Shown here piece after piece: positions 15,595 to 24,305 of a stretch of 64,000 nt of DNA. Numbering within the stretch: position 1 is the stretch's first letter; each line of letters begins with the position of its first letter. The notes under the pieces were generated by a model. That model was not told where the DNA came from. It ran no database searches and saw only the letters and a list, made by a program, of their open reading frames with translations. The stretch covers positions 1-64,000 of the forward strand of contig SFGZ01000009.1 in NCBI GenBank assembly GCA_004557505.1. Reading direction: 5' to 3'. Both the position numbers and the translations under genes were made by a program. This DNA is from Coriobacteriaceae bacterium (GTDB taxonomy: Bacteria > Actinomycetota > Coriobacteriia > Coriobacteriales > Atopobiaceae).

Positions 15595-15602
15595 TCATCA
15601 GT

Positions 15603-16358
15603 ATGAAGTTCAAGGAGTACATAGAGTCGCACCAAGTGTTCACCGCAGATGACCTTCGTACGGTCGCCACCTGGGGAACGGCGCGGGCGCAGTTGCAGCG
15701 TGCCCTCAAGGCGGGCGAGGTCGAACGCGTGCGTCGGGGCGCCTACGTATCCAAGACCGGCAAGTTTACCGGTGAGACACCCGACCCGTTCCTCGTGGCC
15801 AGGACAATCGACCCCGATGCCGTAGTCTCGTACCACTCCGCCCTCGTCGCCCACGGCGTCGCGCACAACGTCGGCTTCGAGTGCTCGTTCAGGTCCGCGA
15901 GGGTACGCTCGCCGTTCGAGTACGGGGGCGTCCGCTATGTCCCATACGACCTCGGCGATAACCCCCAGACGCAGGCCATGCGCTCCAAGTCCTATGGCTC
16001 GGCTAGAGTGACCACGCGAGAGCAGACCCTCGTCGATTGCCTGACACATCCCGGGAGGGCCGGCGGCATGGAGGAGGTCGTGCGGTCCTGCTCGGCGTTT
16101 CCTTACCTCGACTTGGAAGCGCTGCTCGAAACCCTCAAGGATGCGTCTTCCTCGACGCTCTCACGGGTGGGATGGCTCCTCGACGCGAAGCGCGAAAGCT
16201 GGGGTGTCGGTGAGGACGTCCTAGGCGATCTGGAAAGTCTGCTTGGGAAAGGACCTTACAGGCTTGACCCGAAAGTAAAAGAAACGAAGGGCTGGAGCAG
16301 CCGCTGGAGGCTCTGCCTGCCCGAGACAGAAGAGGAGGCCCTCTCGTGGACATCATGA
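15603..16358 (+). CDS. abiEi: AbiEi antitoxin/transcriptional regulator of a type IV toxin-antitoxin pair
   Basis: The 251-residue protein has the AbiEi layout: an N-terminal winged helix (FTADDLRTVATWGTARAQLQ...RVRRGAYVSK, residues 12-55) and a C-terminal domain (YHSALVAHGVAHN, ARVTTREQTLVDCL, residues 75-250). AbiEi represses its operon and antagonises the toxin without stable contact. There is no ribosome site and the -10 box lies 9 bases upstream, suggesting leaderless translation. The gene overlaps abiEii. The pair protects against phages by abortive infection in streptococci and stabilises mobile elements, which fits its place beside the integrase. Confidence 0.82.
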   Translation: MKFKEYIESHQVFTADDLRTVATWGTARAQLQRALKAGEVERVRRGAYVSKTGKFTGETPDPFLVARTIDPDAVVSYHSALVAHGVAHNVGFECSFRSARVRSPFEYGGVRYVPYDLGDNPQTQAMRSKSYGSARVTTREQTLVDCLTHPGRAGGMEEVVRSCSAFPYLDLEALLETLKDASSSTLSRVGWLLDAKRESWGVGEDVLGDLESLLGKGPYRLDPKVKETKGWSSRWRLCLPETEEEALSWTS

Positions 16359-17275
16359 GCACCGGCGAGTTCGAGCCGAGGACCGTGGACAAGGTCGAGC
16401 GCCTGCTCGATCTCCTGGACGAGATGGAGCGCCATCCCGCTCTCAAGGGCAAGCTGGCGCTCCACGGCGGCACGGCCATCAACCTCTTCATGCTCGACGT
16501 GCCAAGGCTATCGGTCGACATCGACGTCTCCTACATCGGGGGCGTCTCTCGAGAGGACATGCTCGCCGACAGGCCGCGCATTGAGGATGGCATAGAGGCC
16601 GTTGCGCAGGCGCTGGGCTATACGGTGGAGCCACACCCCGGCGGGCATGCTGGACGGACCTTCCTGCTGCGCTATCGCGGGGACTGGGGAGTCGACCATG
16701 TGAAGGTCGACTGCATCTACATGAACCGCTCACCCATCCTGCCGCCCGTCGTGCGCGAGACGCCCGTGCGGCCGGGCGCCAAGGTGCGCACGTTCGCGGA
16801 CGCCGAGCTCGCCGCCAGCAAGGTGAAGGCGTTCTTCGACCGCGTAAAGGTCCGCGACCTCTACGACGTCTCCAACCTGCGAGGCGTCTACGAGTCTCTC
16901 GAACCCAGAGAGCAAGAAACGGCGCATCGGCTCGCGCTCTACTACGCCTCGCTCTCCGCATGCTTCCCAAAGCCGTTCGAGGGCAGAGAGCAGCGCTTCG
17001 CGGACAGGCTCCCCGAGCTGGCAGACCAGCTCTACCCCATGCTCCGGTCACCGAGCGAACGTCCGACCCTTGAGGGGCTCATGAAGGATGCCGAGCGCCT
17101 CATAGCGGAATGGATTCTGCCTAGGACGGATGGAGAGTGCGAGTACCTTGAGCACCTCGCAGGAGGCGACTACCGGCCGGAGCTCGTCTTCCCGGACGAG
17201 CCGATGGCCAAGGCCGCTGCCGTGAACCCCGAGGCGCTATGGAAGGTCGAGAACCTCAGGAAGATGCTCCGGTAG
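16346..17275 (+). CDS. abiEii: AbiEii nucleotidyltransferase toxin
   Basis: The 309-residue protein is a DUF1814/AbiEii nucleotidyltransferase. Motif I is GGTAINLF with the downstream DID of SVDIDVSY (residues about 40-65), the family GS..DxD signature; later motifs are KVDCIYMNR, ELAASKVKAF and VRDLYDVSNL. AbiEii toxins transfer nucleotides and stop growth. GTG 16346 has the better ribosome-site spacing (GAGGAGG, 8 bases), whereas ATG 16355 gives the classical ATGA overlap with abiEi; both give the same core. All motifs look intact. Confidence 0.82.
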   Translation: MDIMSTGEFEPRTVDKVERLLDLLDEMERHPALKGKLALHGGTAINLFMLDVPRLSVDIDVSYIGGVSREDMLADRPRIEDGIEAVAQALGYTVEPHPGGHAGRTFLLRYRGDWGVDHVKVDCIYMNRSPILPPVVRETPVRPGAKVRTFADAELAASKVKAFFDRVKVRDLYDVSNLRGVYESLEPREQETAHRLALYYASLSACFPKPFEGREQRFADRLPELADQLYPMLRSPSERPTLEGLMKDAERLIAEWILPRTDGECEYLEHLAGGDYRPELVFPDEPMAKAAAVNPEALWKVENLRKMLR

Positions 17276-17962
17276 TGTGACCTGCCCCGCACCTGCTGGA
17301 TGTCATAAACTCCAGCTAGTATACCAGCCTTGCCTCTGCTTTCGAGCATGCGCACTGACGGGTCTTCTTTATTCGACGCCCTGTTAAGATACCCTACCCC
17401 GAGCCCGAAGGCCAAAGAAAGCCGTTTGGACCAATCCCCTCGTCGAGAGAATCAGCGCGGTGGAGCAGTAGCCTTCTCGATCAACCGCCAGACTCGATGC
17501 CGTAGCAGGCGCCGAGGCTTCCACGCACCGCAGCGGGCAGACCGCGACGCACGAAGCACCCCGGGCACCTCATGGGCATGACCACCGCACATCGCGCGGT
17601 ATCCACGAGAGCACCCCGTCGCCCAGCGAAGCCGACAGCAGCCAGCCAGCGCACAACTCCTCCGCCAGACGCCCAGTAGCGCCCAGGTACGCAACGCCTC
17701 GCAGCAAACCCCATCGCCGCATTCCCACGGGCGGCCTCCGCGCACGCGCCCACCCCGTCTCGCCTCGGGAGCGAAGACTCGACCACGGTCGCTCTAGCGC
17801 AAGGGCCGCGAAAACTTTTCCGATGGGCACGGGGTGCCCCTCGGAAAACTCAGGCGCATCCGCGTTTCGCTTCCTCACTTGCGCCACCGCTTCCCCGCGG
17901 GCGCCATCCGCACCACAAGGCGCGCCAAGGGGGCGGGCCCCAACACGAGGAGGCAGACAGCC
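17276..17962. other. Gene-poor stretch after abiEii
   Basis: Nearly 690 bases contain no frame that I believe. The only strong structure is a symmetrical hairpin at 17816-17848: TTTTCCGA/TCGGAAAA outer arms, one mispair, then GGGCAC/GTGCCC around GGG. It may be a relic of a deleted gene or a site used by the element. Confidence 0.5.
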
Positions 17963-18316
17963 ATGGGAAAGAGCATCGACGAGAGGTCGCACGAGGCAAT
18001 CCGCGCGTACCTGAGGCACAGGGGCATCGAGGTCCTGAAGGAGGGCTGGGCGCACGGCCCGGACGGCATCGACTTCATCGCCATGGACGAGGGTGAGCTC
18101 GTCTTCGTGGACACCGCCACCAAGTGCGGCGGCTACGACATGCCCCGCGAGAAGCCCGACCAGGAGCGCTTCGAGCGCATCGCTGCGGCCTACCTCGCCG
18201 AGGCCGAGGTGGAGAGCCTCACCAGCATCCGCTACGACATCGTGAGCCTCCTGGTGGTCGGATCCGAGAGGGCCCTCCTGCGCCACCACCATAACGTCCT
18301 CAACGAAAGGAGGTGA
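17963..18316 (+). CDS. YraN-like (UPF0102) nuclease-fold protein
   Basis: The 117-residue protein resembles UPF0102/YraN: an N-terminal helix (SHEAIRAYLRHRGIEVLKEGW), then GPDGIDFIAMDEGELVFVDTATK. In YraN the corresponding motif is GEIDLVARDGDTLVFVEVKTR, i.e. the D...ExK restriction-endonuclease core. Here the glutamate of ExK is replaced by aspartate and the next residues are TATK, so activity is doubtful. The tail lacks YraN's usual ending. ATG 17963 is chosen for the upstream AGGAGG; longer frames run into the hairpin region. It may be an element-borne variant of the host gene. Confidence 0.55.
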   Translation: MGKSIDERSHEAIRAYLRHRGIEVLKEGWAHGPDGIDFIAMDEGELVFVDTATKCGGYDMPREKPDQERFERIAAAYLAEAEVESLTSIRYDIVSLLVVGSERALLRHHHNVLNERR

Positions 18317-18327
18317 CCCTAAAACGG

Positions 18328-18355
18328 CTGCCCCGGGCCCTCGGGCTCGGGGCAG
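18328..18355 (+). terminator. Hairpin terminator after the YraN-like gene
   Basis: CTGCCCCG (18328-18335) pairs with CGGGGCAG (18348-18355), with an inner CCC/GGG, 12 bases after the stop codon. It also lies just beyond the 3' end of the converging acidic gene at 18392. Confidence 0.65.
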
Positions 18356-18391
18356 GGCATTTACGTGTATTGAATTTGCGCTTGCCTCTTG

Positions 18392-18751
18392 TTACTCATC
18401 CTCAGGCACAGACGTTTCGCTTGTATTAGGATTAGAGGCATCGGTATCCTGGCCCTCCTCCTCATTGAACCAGTCGTCATCGATGCCGTCACAAGTCTTG
18501 TTTAGCACCTGAGCGACTGTAGTAAAGACATGCTTAGCCTGGCCAACGAGCTTATGGTTCGGTTCGTTTTCGTGCAAATCAACGACGGTATATTGCGGCT
18601 TCTCCGTCAAACCCTTGAAAAAATACTCATAGAACGTCTTCGTCTCGAAAATCAGATCGTCTTTCTTGATGACAAATGCCTTATCGCTATCCTTGGTCTT
18701 TGAGAACTGATAGCTATCTTCGGCCTCTTCAAAATAAACCTCTGCGTTCAT
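18392..18751 (-). CDS. Small acidic partner protein of the PHP-ATPase gene
   Basis: The frame is open from ATG 18790, overlapping the end of the upstream gene by 20 bases, but ATG 18751 has the better ribosome site (AAAGG 8 bases away), giving 119 residues. The product is strongly acidic, with a beta-rich start (NAEVYFEEAEDSYQFS, KAFVIKKDDLIFETKTFYEYFF) and a disordered tail rich in Asp, Glu, Ser and Thr (FNEEEGQDTDASNPNTSE). I recognise no family. Low GC, like its upstream partner, and tight spacing suggest the two moved together. A DNA-mimic, regulator or accessory role is speculation. Confidence 0.65.
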   Translation of the reverse strand: MNAEVYFEEAEDSYQFSKTKDSDKAFVIKKDDLIFETKTFYEYFFKGLTEKPQYTVVDLHENEPNHKLVGQAKHVFTTVAQVLNKTCDGIDDDWFNEEEGQDTDASNPNTSETSVPEDE

Positions 18752-18770
18752 TTTCAGCGCCTTTCTATGG

Positions 18771-21176
18771 TTAAAGTCCTGCTTGGTCATATCGCTTCAT
18801 TCGCCTGCGAATAGTGTCAAGGCCGCCTTCGATGTTTTCAGCTACCGTATCCAGCATCCTGTAGTCACTGCATTCATATTCCAGCGCGCCGCTCTGCAAA
18901 TAGAGGGTTCCATCTTTGCGTTTTCCAAGGTAGATGACATTATCGACATCGAGGTTTACGATGAATTGAGGATTGTGCGTGATAAGAATGACCTGTCGGG
19001 CACCTGCGATATCGCGAAAGTCCTTGAGAACAACATCCTTAATGGCCCTTTGTGATATTTGATCTTCGGGTTGGTCTACCATGTAGATTCCATCGCCCAT
19101 ACTGGTATCCGCCATAAGTGCAAAATACATTTGAGCGTTGTAGCCACTTGAAAGCTCTTTTGACACGTCATTGTCCTTCGCGCGGTTTATCACCTGCTTA
19201 GGACTCAGCTTTTTATCAAGCGCATCTTCCAGTTTCCCCTTAAGCGCATCTATAGGATCCTCTATATCATCCGGGTATCTAAGAATTGCTTCTTTCAGAC
19301 TTTCATAACTAGAATCTTTTGTACCGGGTGTCTTTCCCTTGGCGGTCACAGATTCTATGAGCTCGTCAAGCAGTTGCGGCGTGACCTCCTCGGTTGACAG
19401 CATGCACACGAAGCGAAGCTCACCAACGTGATTCACCCTGGCCGTAATTGGCATTGCCTCGAAATCAAGCTCGAAATCGCTAATGACTCCGTGTTCTGTC
19501 TCAACTGCGCGAGCGACATTATTACTGAGTTCATTGATCTTCTTCGTGAGGTCGCTCTGCTCTTTCTGAGCATCAATAACAAATCTTCTCTGCTCGTTCT
19601 CGCAGTTGTTAACAGCAGAATTGACGCTATTTATGACTTTTGCTTCGAGCTCCATTGCTCTAACGGTCAACTGGTGCCTTGTTGATATGCGACTCAAAGC
19701 CTCGCGCACAGCATCAAGATCTTTAACGTCTTCCTCTACGATAATTGCTTGATGCTGGTCCTCGATACCTTGTATCTCTGTTTGAACTTTTTTGATCTTA
19801 TCGATTAGCTGTTGTTGGGGCGAAGCGTCCTTAGCCTTCACCCTCCCAGAAAATGTGATGCTCTGCGGCTGTATTAGCGGAGCTTCTTTAGGCATGCTGT
19901 ATTCGGTGAGATTTGCCAAGGCAGTTTGATATTCGCATGATTTTCGAAGCGCACTTAGATAACGCTCAAACTGATTCATCGCAAAAGTTTTATAGGCATC
20001 AGGTTCTACTGCTGCAGGGAAGTGCTTAGCGAGTTCCTTTTGAGCCTTGCCCTGGTTGAGGTTCTCAAAGGTGCTCCTGATTGCATTCTGCCCGTCAAAC
20101 TGCAAGACAGAACCTGCATCCACAACTTGCCGTAGCGCAAGATGCGATTCTTCGAGATATTTCTTTTGCCCCTTTGCGGTTGTCTGGTTTGCTTCTCGAA
20201 AGTCAGTCAAGGCATTGAGGAGAGAGGATTTTCCGATAGAGTTATCACCTATGAGCGCATTGATTCCAGGTGACAGCGGTACGTCAATATCTTCGCCATT
20301 AAGGGTAAGCGCAATAGAGTTGAGCGTTTTAGTGGAACGGCTAAAGAAGCTGTCGACCACCTTGATGCGTGATATATCCGTTACGGCCATTGCAAGGCCT
20401 TTGAACGTCGGTAGGCATTTGAGGTATGTGAATGGATGATCGGGATTCCTGTCGCTTTCATCGTCTCCAGCGGGATACACACTCCATACATGGCAATCTG
20501 AGCCCGTTATAAATCGCAATTGCTCTAGCTGGTCTTCGGAATAAGCAAAGCTCTTGTTGTACAGCTCATGTTTACGGTTCTTGTACTCATAGGCCTCGAA
20601 ATATTCGAGCTTGAGAAACTCCTTGTATAGGTCGGGTCCTACAGAGTTCGCATCGTCCGGTCTCGGTTTAGATGCAGTCGGAGACTCTTTCTGGTGGGCA
20701 ATAGTGACTATATCTAGCCCTATTGACCGGATAATTTTCCAGAACATATCTTCGCTAAAAGAGGCACCATCTATATCGTATGCAGGATGACCTTTATCAT
20801 CCATTGGGATTAACGTCCCGATGGATTTTACTTTCTCTTGATCAGCGTCATCGAATAGCGTAACTACATGCACGGGTATATTACCGTTGCCGTCATTGAA
20901 GCTGACGGTAAACTCGACGCCGGGAAGGACGCGCTTTAAGTACTGGGCGTTGCTCACCTTGTCTTTGAGGGCTGCATACATCTCGTAGGAGAAAACATCG
21001 TGGTCGGTAATCGCCGCCATATTGACCTTGTTTTCTTCAAGTTTCTCTAAGAGCACCCCGATGTTTTCAACGGTGCCGTCTTTAACCTTTGCTCCATCCT
21101 TGTGTTTGGATGCAGCTGAATGTATATGCAAGTCAATCTTCGTTGGCTCAAGCACTATCCGGTCATTTGAAATCAT
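18771..21176 (-). CDS. PHP phosphoesterase fused to an SMC/ABC-type ATPase (Ppl-like defence candidate)
   Basis: About 801 residues. Residues 15-275 are a PHP domain with all metal motifs: DLHIHS (HxH at 19, 21 of the longer frame), ITDHD, GVEF, IAHQK and GSDCH. Residues 285-790 are an ABC/SMC-type ATPase: Walker A GDNSIGKSSLL (312-319), a long coiled coil (about 460-590), the signature LSSGYNAQM, Walker B MVDQPED and the His loop ILITHNPQF. The PHP-plus-ATPase fusion matches Ppl, a single-gene phage-defence system found in defence-island screens. GC is far below that of the neighbours, indicating transfer. ATG 21176 or GTG 21182 may start it; an IS remnant begins 160 bases upstream. Confidence 0.82.
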   Translation of the reverse strand: MISNDRIVLEPTKIDLHIHSAASKHKDGAKVKDGTVENIGVLLEKLEENKVNMAAITDHDVFSYEMYAALKDKVSNAQYLKRVLPGVEFTVSFNDGNGNIPVHVVTLFDDADQEKVKSIGTLIPMDDKGHPAYDIDGASFSEDMFWKIIRSIGLDIVTIAHQKESPTASKPRPDDANSVGPDLYKEFLKLEYFEAYEYKNRKHELYNKSFAYSEDQLEQLRFITGSDCHVWSVYPAGDDESDRNPDHPFTYLKCLPTFKGLAMAVTDISRIKVVDSFFSRSTKTLNSIALTLNGEDIDVPLSPGINALIGDNSIGKSSLLNALTDFREANQTTAKGQKKYLEESHLALRQVVDAGSVLQFDGQNAIRSTFENLNQGKAQKELAKHFPAAVEPDAYKTFAMNQFERYLSALRKSCEYQTALANLTEYSMPKEAPLIQPQSITFSGRVKAKDASPQQQLIDKIKKVQTEIQGIEDQHQAIIVEEDVKDLDAVREALSRISTRHQLTVRAMELEAKVINSVNSAVNNCENEQRRFVIDAQKEQSDLTKKINELSNNVARAVETEHGVISDFELDFEAMPITARVNHVGELRFVCMLSTEEVTPQLLDELIESVTAKGKTPGTKDSSYESLKEAILRYPDDIEDPIDALKGKLEDALDKKLSPKQVINRAKDNDVSKELSSGYNAQMYFALMADTSMGDGIYMVDQPEDQISQRAIKDVVLKDFRDIAGARQVILITHNPQFIVNLDVDNVIYLGKRKDGTLYLQSGALEYECSDYRMLDTVAENIEGGLDTIRRRMKRYDQAGL

Positions 21177-21336
21177 ATGCACCCACCAAACCTAACGAAT
21201 GCTTTTGTGGTTACCTACAGACATACGTTTAAAGAATCTGATTAGATCTTGAACCAGCGCCTTCTTGTCTGCTAGCCATCGATATCAATGCTTCCACTCT
21301 CTCCATCCTCCGGGACAAGGCGAATGCCATACCAGT

Positions 21337-22557
21337 CGCGTCACGAAAAGTGGTGTAGGGCCTCCCCCAGGGGGGTGAGCCTTCCCCATGCTACGCCACC
21401 CGCCTCCTCCTGTCGAACGCCTCGTCGACCAGCCCGGTCACCCTCTCGACCCCGCCCGGCTCCTCCGGCAGCGGGTCCCGCTCGCAGTCGGGCCTGAGAG
21501 ACCTGGCGTCGATGAAGTTCCTCGATTCCAGCCAGGCGTCGTTCTGGTCGCAGCACACCGCGCCCACGAGCCCCGCGAGCGAGTCGAACGACGGGAACGC
21601 CCGGACCACCCTCGTGCGGCGCCTGGCCTCGCGGCTCGTCCTCTCCCGCGCGTCGTTGGTGCGCACCCACCTCGCATGCTCGCGCGGGAAGTCGAGGCAG
21701 GCCAGCGCCGAGGGGGCCGCCTCCCCGGGCGGCTCCGCGCCGCGGGGGTCCTCGGCGGCCAGCAGGTCGCACGCCCGGCGGTAGCCCGCCCTCGCGAGGG
21801 ACGGGTCGCGCTCGGAGAGCGCCGCCTCGGGGGCGGCGACGGCGGCCTCTCCGACGTCGCGCCTGCGGCACCGGTCGCGGGCGTTGCGCTCGAGGTGGGC
21901 CACGCAGCGCTGCCAGGCCGCCCCGGGAAGCGTCTCGCGCACGGCGCGGGCGAGCCCCTCGTGGGCGTCGGAGGCGGCGTCGAGCCACAGGTAGGGCCAC
22001 GGCTCGGCCGAGAGGTCGGCGGAGCGCATCTCGGCGACCTCCCCGTCGAGCGACGCGCACAGCCCCGGCACCCGGCCGCGGCCCGTCGACTCGACGCCCA
22101 TCTCCGCCGCGACGGCCCCGGCCTTCCTGGTCGAGACCCCCGAGACCCACATGTCGCATATGGCCGAGGCGAGCGCGGTGTCCGTGCGCGACCAGCGGGA
22201 CACGATGTCGTCGGGGAAGCAGGGCCCTCGCGCAGCTTGGGCATCCCGGGCGCCGCCGTCCCCACGCACGTGCCGGGCCGGCGCTCGCGGCACCCGTTGC
22301 GCGGCACCCCGAGCTCGCAGGCCTGCTCGTCCATCACGGCGCTCGGCGGCCCCCGGGCACCGGGCGCATCGCGGCGTTGATGTCGATCGTCCCGTCCGGC
22401 CTCTCGCCGGCCGCGGCCAGCGCGTCCTCGCGTGCAGCTTCCATTGCGGCCGTCCCTTCTCGCGAATCGGCAGTGTGGTGACTCACGATTCCAGGGGGAC
22501 GGCCGCGCCCCTGCGGGCGTCGGCCGCACGGCCTCCTACACCAAGTTTCGGGACGCG
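21337..22557 (-). mobile_element. IS256-family insertion sequence remnant
   Basis: The ends are imperfect inverted repeats: CGCGTCACGAAAAGTGGTGT and on at 21337-21366 against the complement of 22529-22557, sharing CGCGTC, CGAAA and TGGTGTAGG. The enclosed mutator-type transposase is broken. GC is very high, unlike the low-GC gene to its left. No target duplication is evident. Confidence 0.75.
21391..22444 (-). pseudogene. Mutator-type (IS256) transposase, frameshifted and internally deleted
   Basis: The start (EDALAAAGERPDGTIDINAA) and the block MDEQACELGVPRNGCRERRPG lie in different frames, and DIVSRWSRTDTALASAICDM follows in a third, so at least two shifts have occurred. In the last frame PYLWLDA, where the first catalytic Asp lies, runs straight into SDAHEGLARAVRETLPGAAW; the 50 or so residues normally between them are missing. 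Later motifs (WQRCVAHLERN, VRTNDARERTSREARRRTRV) are recognisable. The enzyme cannot be active. Confidence 0.8.
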
Positions 22558-22613
22558 TCCGTAGATTTTCTATACGGCTACTAAATAGCATCTAATATCA
22601 CAGTATGGAACAT

Positions 22614-22641
22614 AAGGGCCCTCCTACTAAGGAAGGCCCTT
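22614..22641. terminator. Hairpin after the surface-protein relic
   Basis: AAGGGCC (22614-22620) pairs with GGCCCTT (22635-22641), with inner TCCT/AGGA pairing. It lies about 110 bases beyond the stop of the LPXTG gene. Nothing else is seen in 22558-22749. Confidence 0.5.
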
Positions 22642-22749
22642 GCTTATCGCTCTCTCCTCAGCCAGCGACGCTGCGCCGGACGCCCTGCAGCAGGCGTAGG
22701 CGGCGAGCGCCGCGAAGCCAGAGAGGAAGCCGGCTTATAGACGACGATG

Positions 22750-24107
22750 CTAGTCCTCCTCTCCCTCGTCCTCCTCGCGGCGGCGAGAGCCGATGCTGCG
22801 CGCGATGCCGACGACGGAGGCGGCGCAGCCCGCCGCAGCCAGGGCGCAGATGCCCGCTATAGGCAGCTCGTCTCCCGTCTGGGGGAGTTTGCCGCCGGGC
22901 GTCGGCGCCTCGGGGGCCTCAGGAGTCTCGGGCGACGCGAGCTCCACGGTCTGCCCCTCGTCGTTCACGTCGGCATGAGCCGCAACCTCCTGCCCCTCCG
23001 GGGTGAGCGACTCGAAGGCCACGACCGCATGCCCCGAGAGCTCCGCGCCGTCGAAGGTGAAGGTGACCTCCTGCGTGCCGTCCGCCGCATCGGGCACGAA
23101 GGCCACGGTGGAGGTGACCACCTTGCCGTCCGCGCGCACGGACTCGCCGGTCTCCTTGTCCACGAGGGTTCCGGCGAGCGTGTACTCCTTGCCGGCCGTG
23201 AGGCCCGTGTAGGAGACGGCGTCCACGATGGTCACCGAGTCGTCGGCCACGGCCTCGTGGTCGCCGTCGTCCGCGTCGGTCGCCTCGGTCTGCACGTCGG
23301 GCGCGGGAGGCGTCTCGCTGGGCGGTGCGTCGTTCGTGAGTGTGCCCAGGTTCACGGTCACGCTATCGCGGTAGATCGAGACGTCGAAGGTCGGGATGAG
23401 CGTGCGGTCCGCATTGGCCTCGCAGGAAAGCTCCTCGACCGTGTAGTCGTCGTGGGGCAGCGCCCCCTTGGCGTCGTCGGGCTCGGAGCCTCCGAACCAC
23501 ACGCCGGAGCCAGCCGTGCCACCGTTGGTGTCCTTGGTGTGGGCGTTCCAGCTGGCCGCCGTGGAGGCCTGGCCGTTTCCGTCGGTCACGATGACATGGC
23601 TCTCGCCCGTGGTCTTGCTGGTGATCTTGAAGGGCACGCCCGCGAGTCGCTGCTGGGTGCCGTCCGCCACCTTCACAAGCGCAAGGTCCCCGCGCACCAC
23701 CCGCTCGGTGAACTCGCCCTCAGCCATCACTGTGAAGACGTGCTCCTCCGCGTCGGGGAGGTAGCCTGCGGGAGGCGTCACCTCACATACGGAGATGCGG
23801 CCAGAGGGGTGCCCTCGAAGGCGATCTCGCCGTTCTCGGTGGTGCCATTGACCGTCTTGGTCTCGCCGTTCTGCTCGTATGTCGCCTCGTAGACGGCGTC
23901 GTCGAGTGATGCTGTGCCCTGGGGCGACGCCGTGCCGGTCTTGGCGTCGGTCTCTTCTTGAGGCGGAAGGTTGACGGTCACGGGAGCGTCTGACGCGTCC
24001 ACCACGGCGTTGTGGCCGGAGACGGTTACCTCGTACTCCTCGTTCGAGAGGGCGTAGCCTGTGGGGACCTCTATCTCGCGCACGGTGTAGGTGCCGTCGG
24101 AGTATAA
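22750..24107 (-). pseudogene. LPXTG cell-wall surface protein (SpaA/VaFE-type), truncated and frameshifted
   Basis: The 3' part encodes a normal sortase tail: LPQTGDELP, a hydrophobic helix and RSIGSRRREEDEGEED. Before it lies a VaFE/thioester-type repeat (DGDHEAVADDSVTIVDAVSY ... VTFTFDGAELSGHAVVAFE) and SpaA-like prealbumin segments (VCEVTPPAGYLPDAEEHVF, VREIEVPTGYALSNEEYEV). The two SpaA parts are in different frames, with the shift near 23795. The 5' end begins in mid-domain at about 24107, so signal peptide and most of a large adhesin are gone. The break coincides with the end of the integrated element. No sortase gene is near. Confidence 0.8.
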
Positions 24108-24156
24108 GCAATCCGCCTGAAGCTACCGCTAGGGCGATGCGTAGGTTTCACTAGAA

Positions 24157-24185
24157 CGGTCACGTTGGTGATCACATGGTGGTCA
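24157..24185 (+). repeat. Arm-type repeat at the right end of the integrase element
   Basis: CGGTCACGTTGGTGATCACA and on to 24185 match 14110-14139 near the other end in direct orientation. It lies 44 bases from the tRNA 3' end, at the distance expected for an integrase arm site. Confidence 0.5.
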
Positions 24186-24189
24186 AAGA

Positions 24190-24222
24190 AAAGACCTGAC
24201 CTGTTTTCGCAGGTCAGGTCTT
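24190..24222 (-). terminator. Terminator of the initiator tRNA gene
   Basis: On the minus strand AAGACCTGACCTG-CGAAAA-CAGGTCAGGTCTT forms a perfect 13-bp stem followed by TTCTTTG, just after the tRNA CCA end. Variant copies of this hairpin accompany both partial tRNA repeats at 11.7 and 13.9 kb. Confidence 0.85.
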
Positions 24223-24228
24223 GATTTT

Positions 24229-24305
24229 TGGTCGCGGGGGCAGGATTTGAACCTGCGGCCTTCGGGTTATGAGCCCGACGAGCTACCAAACTGCTCCACC
24301 CCGCA
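24229..24305 (-). tRNA. Initiator tRNA-Met (fMet, anticodon CAU)
   Basis: The minus strand gives a 77-base cloverleaf. The anticodon loop reads CTCATAA, flanked by the three G-C pairs (GGG/CCC) typical of initiators, and the D arm has AGCAGTTTGGTAGCTC. The T arm is GCAGGTTCAAATCCTGC and CCA is encoded at 24231-24229. The first base pair is U-G rather than the usual C-A mismatch, still a weak end pair as initiators need. The gene is intact although the mobile region starts at its 3' end, because the element supplies the restored 3' half. Confidence 0.93.
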
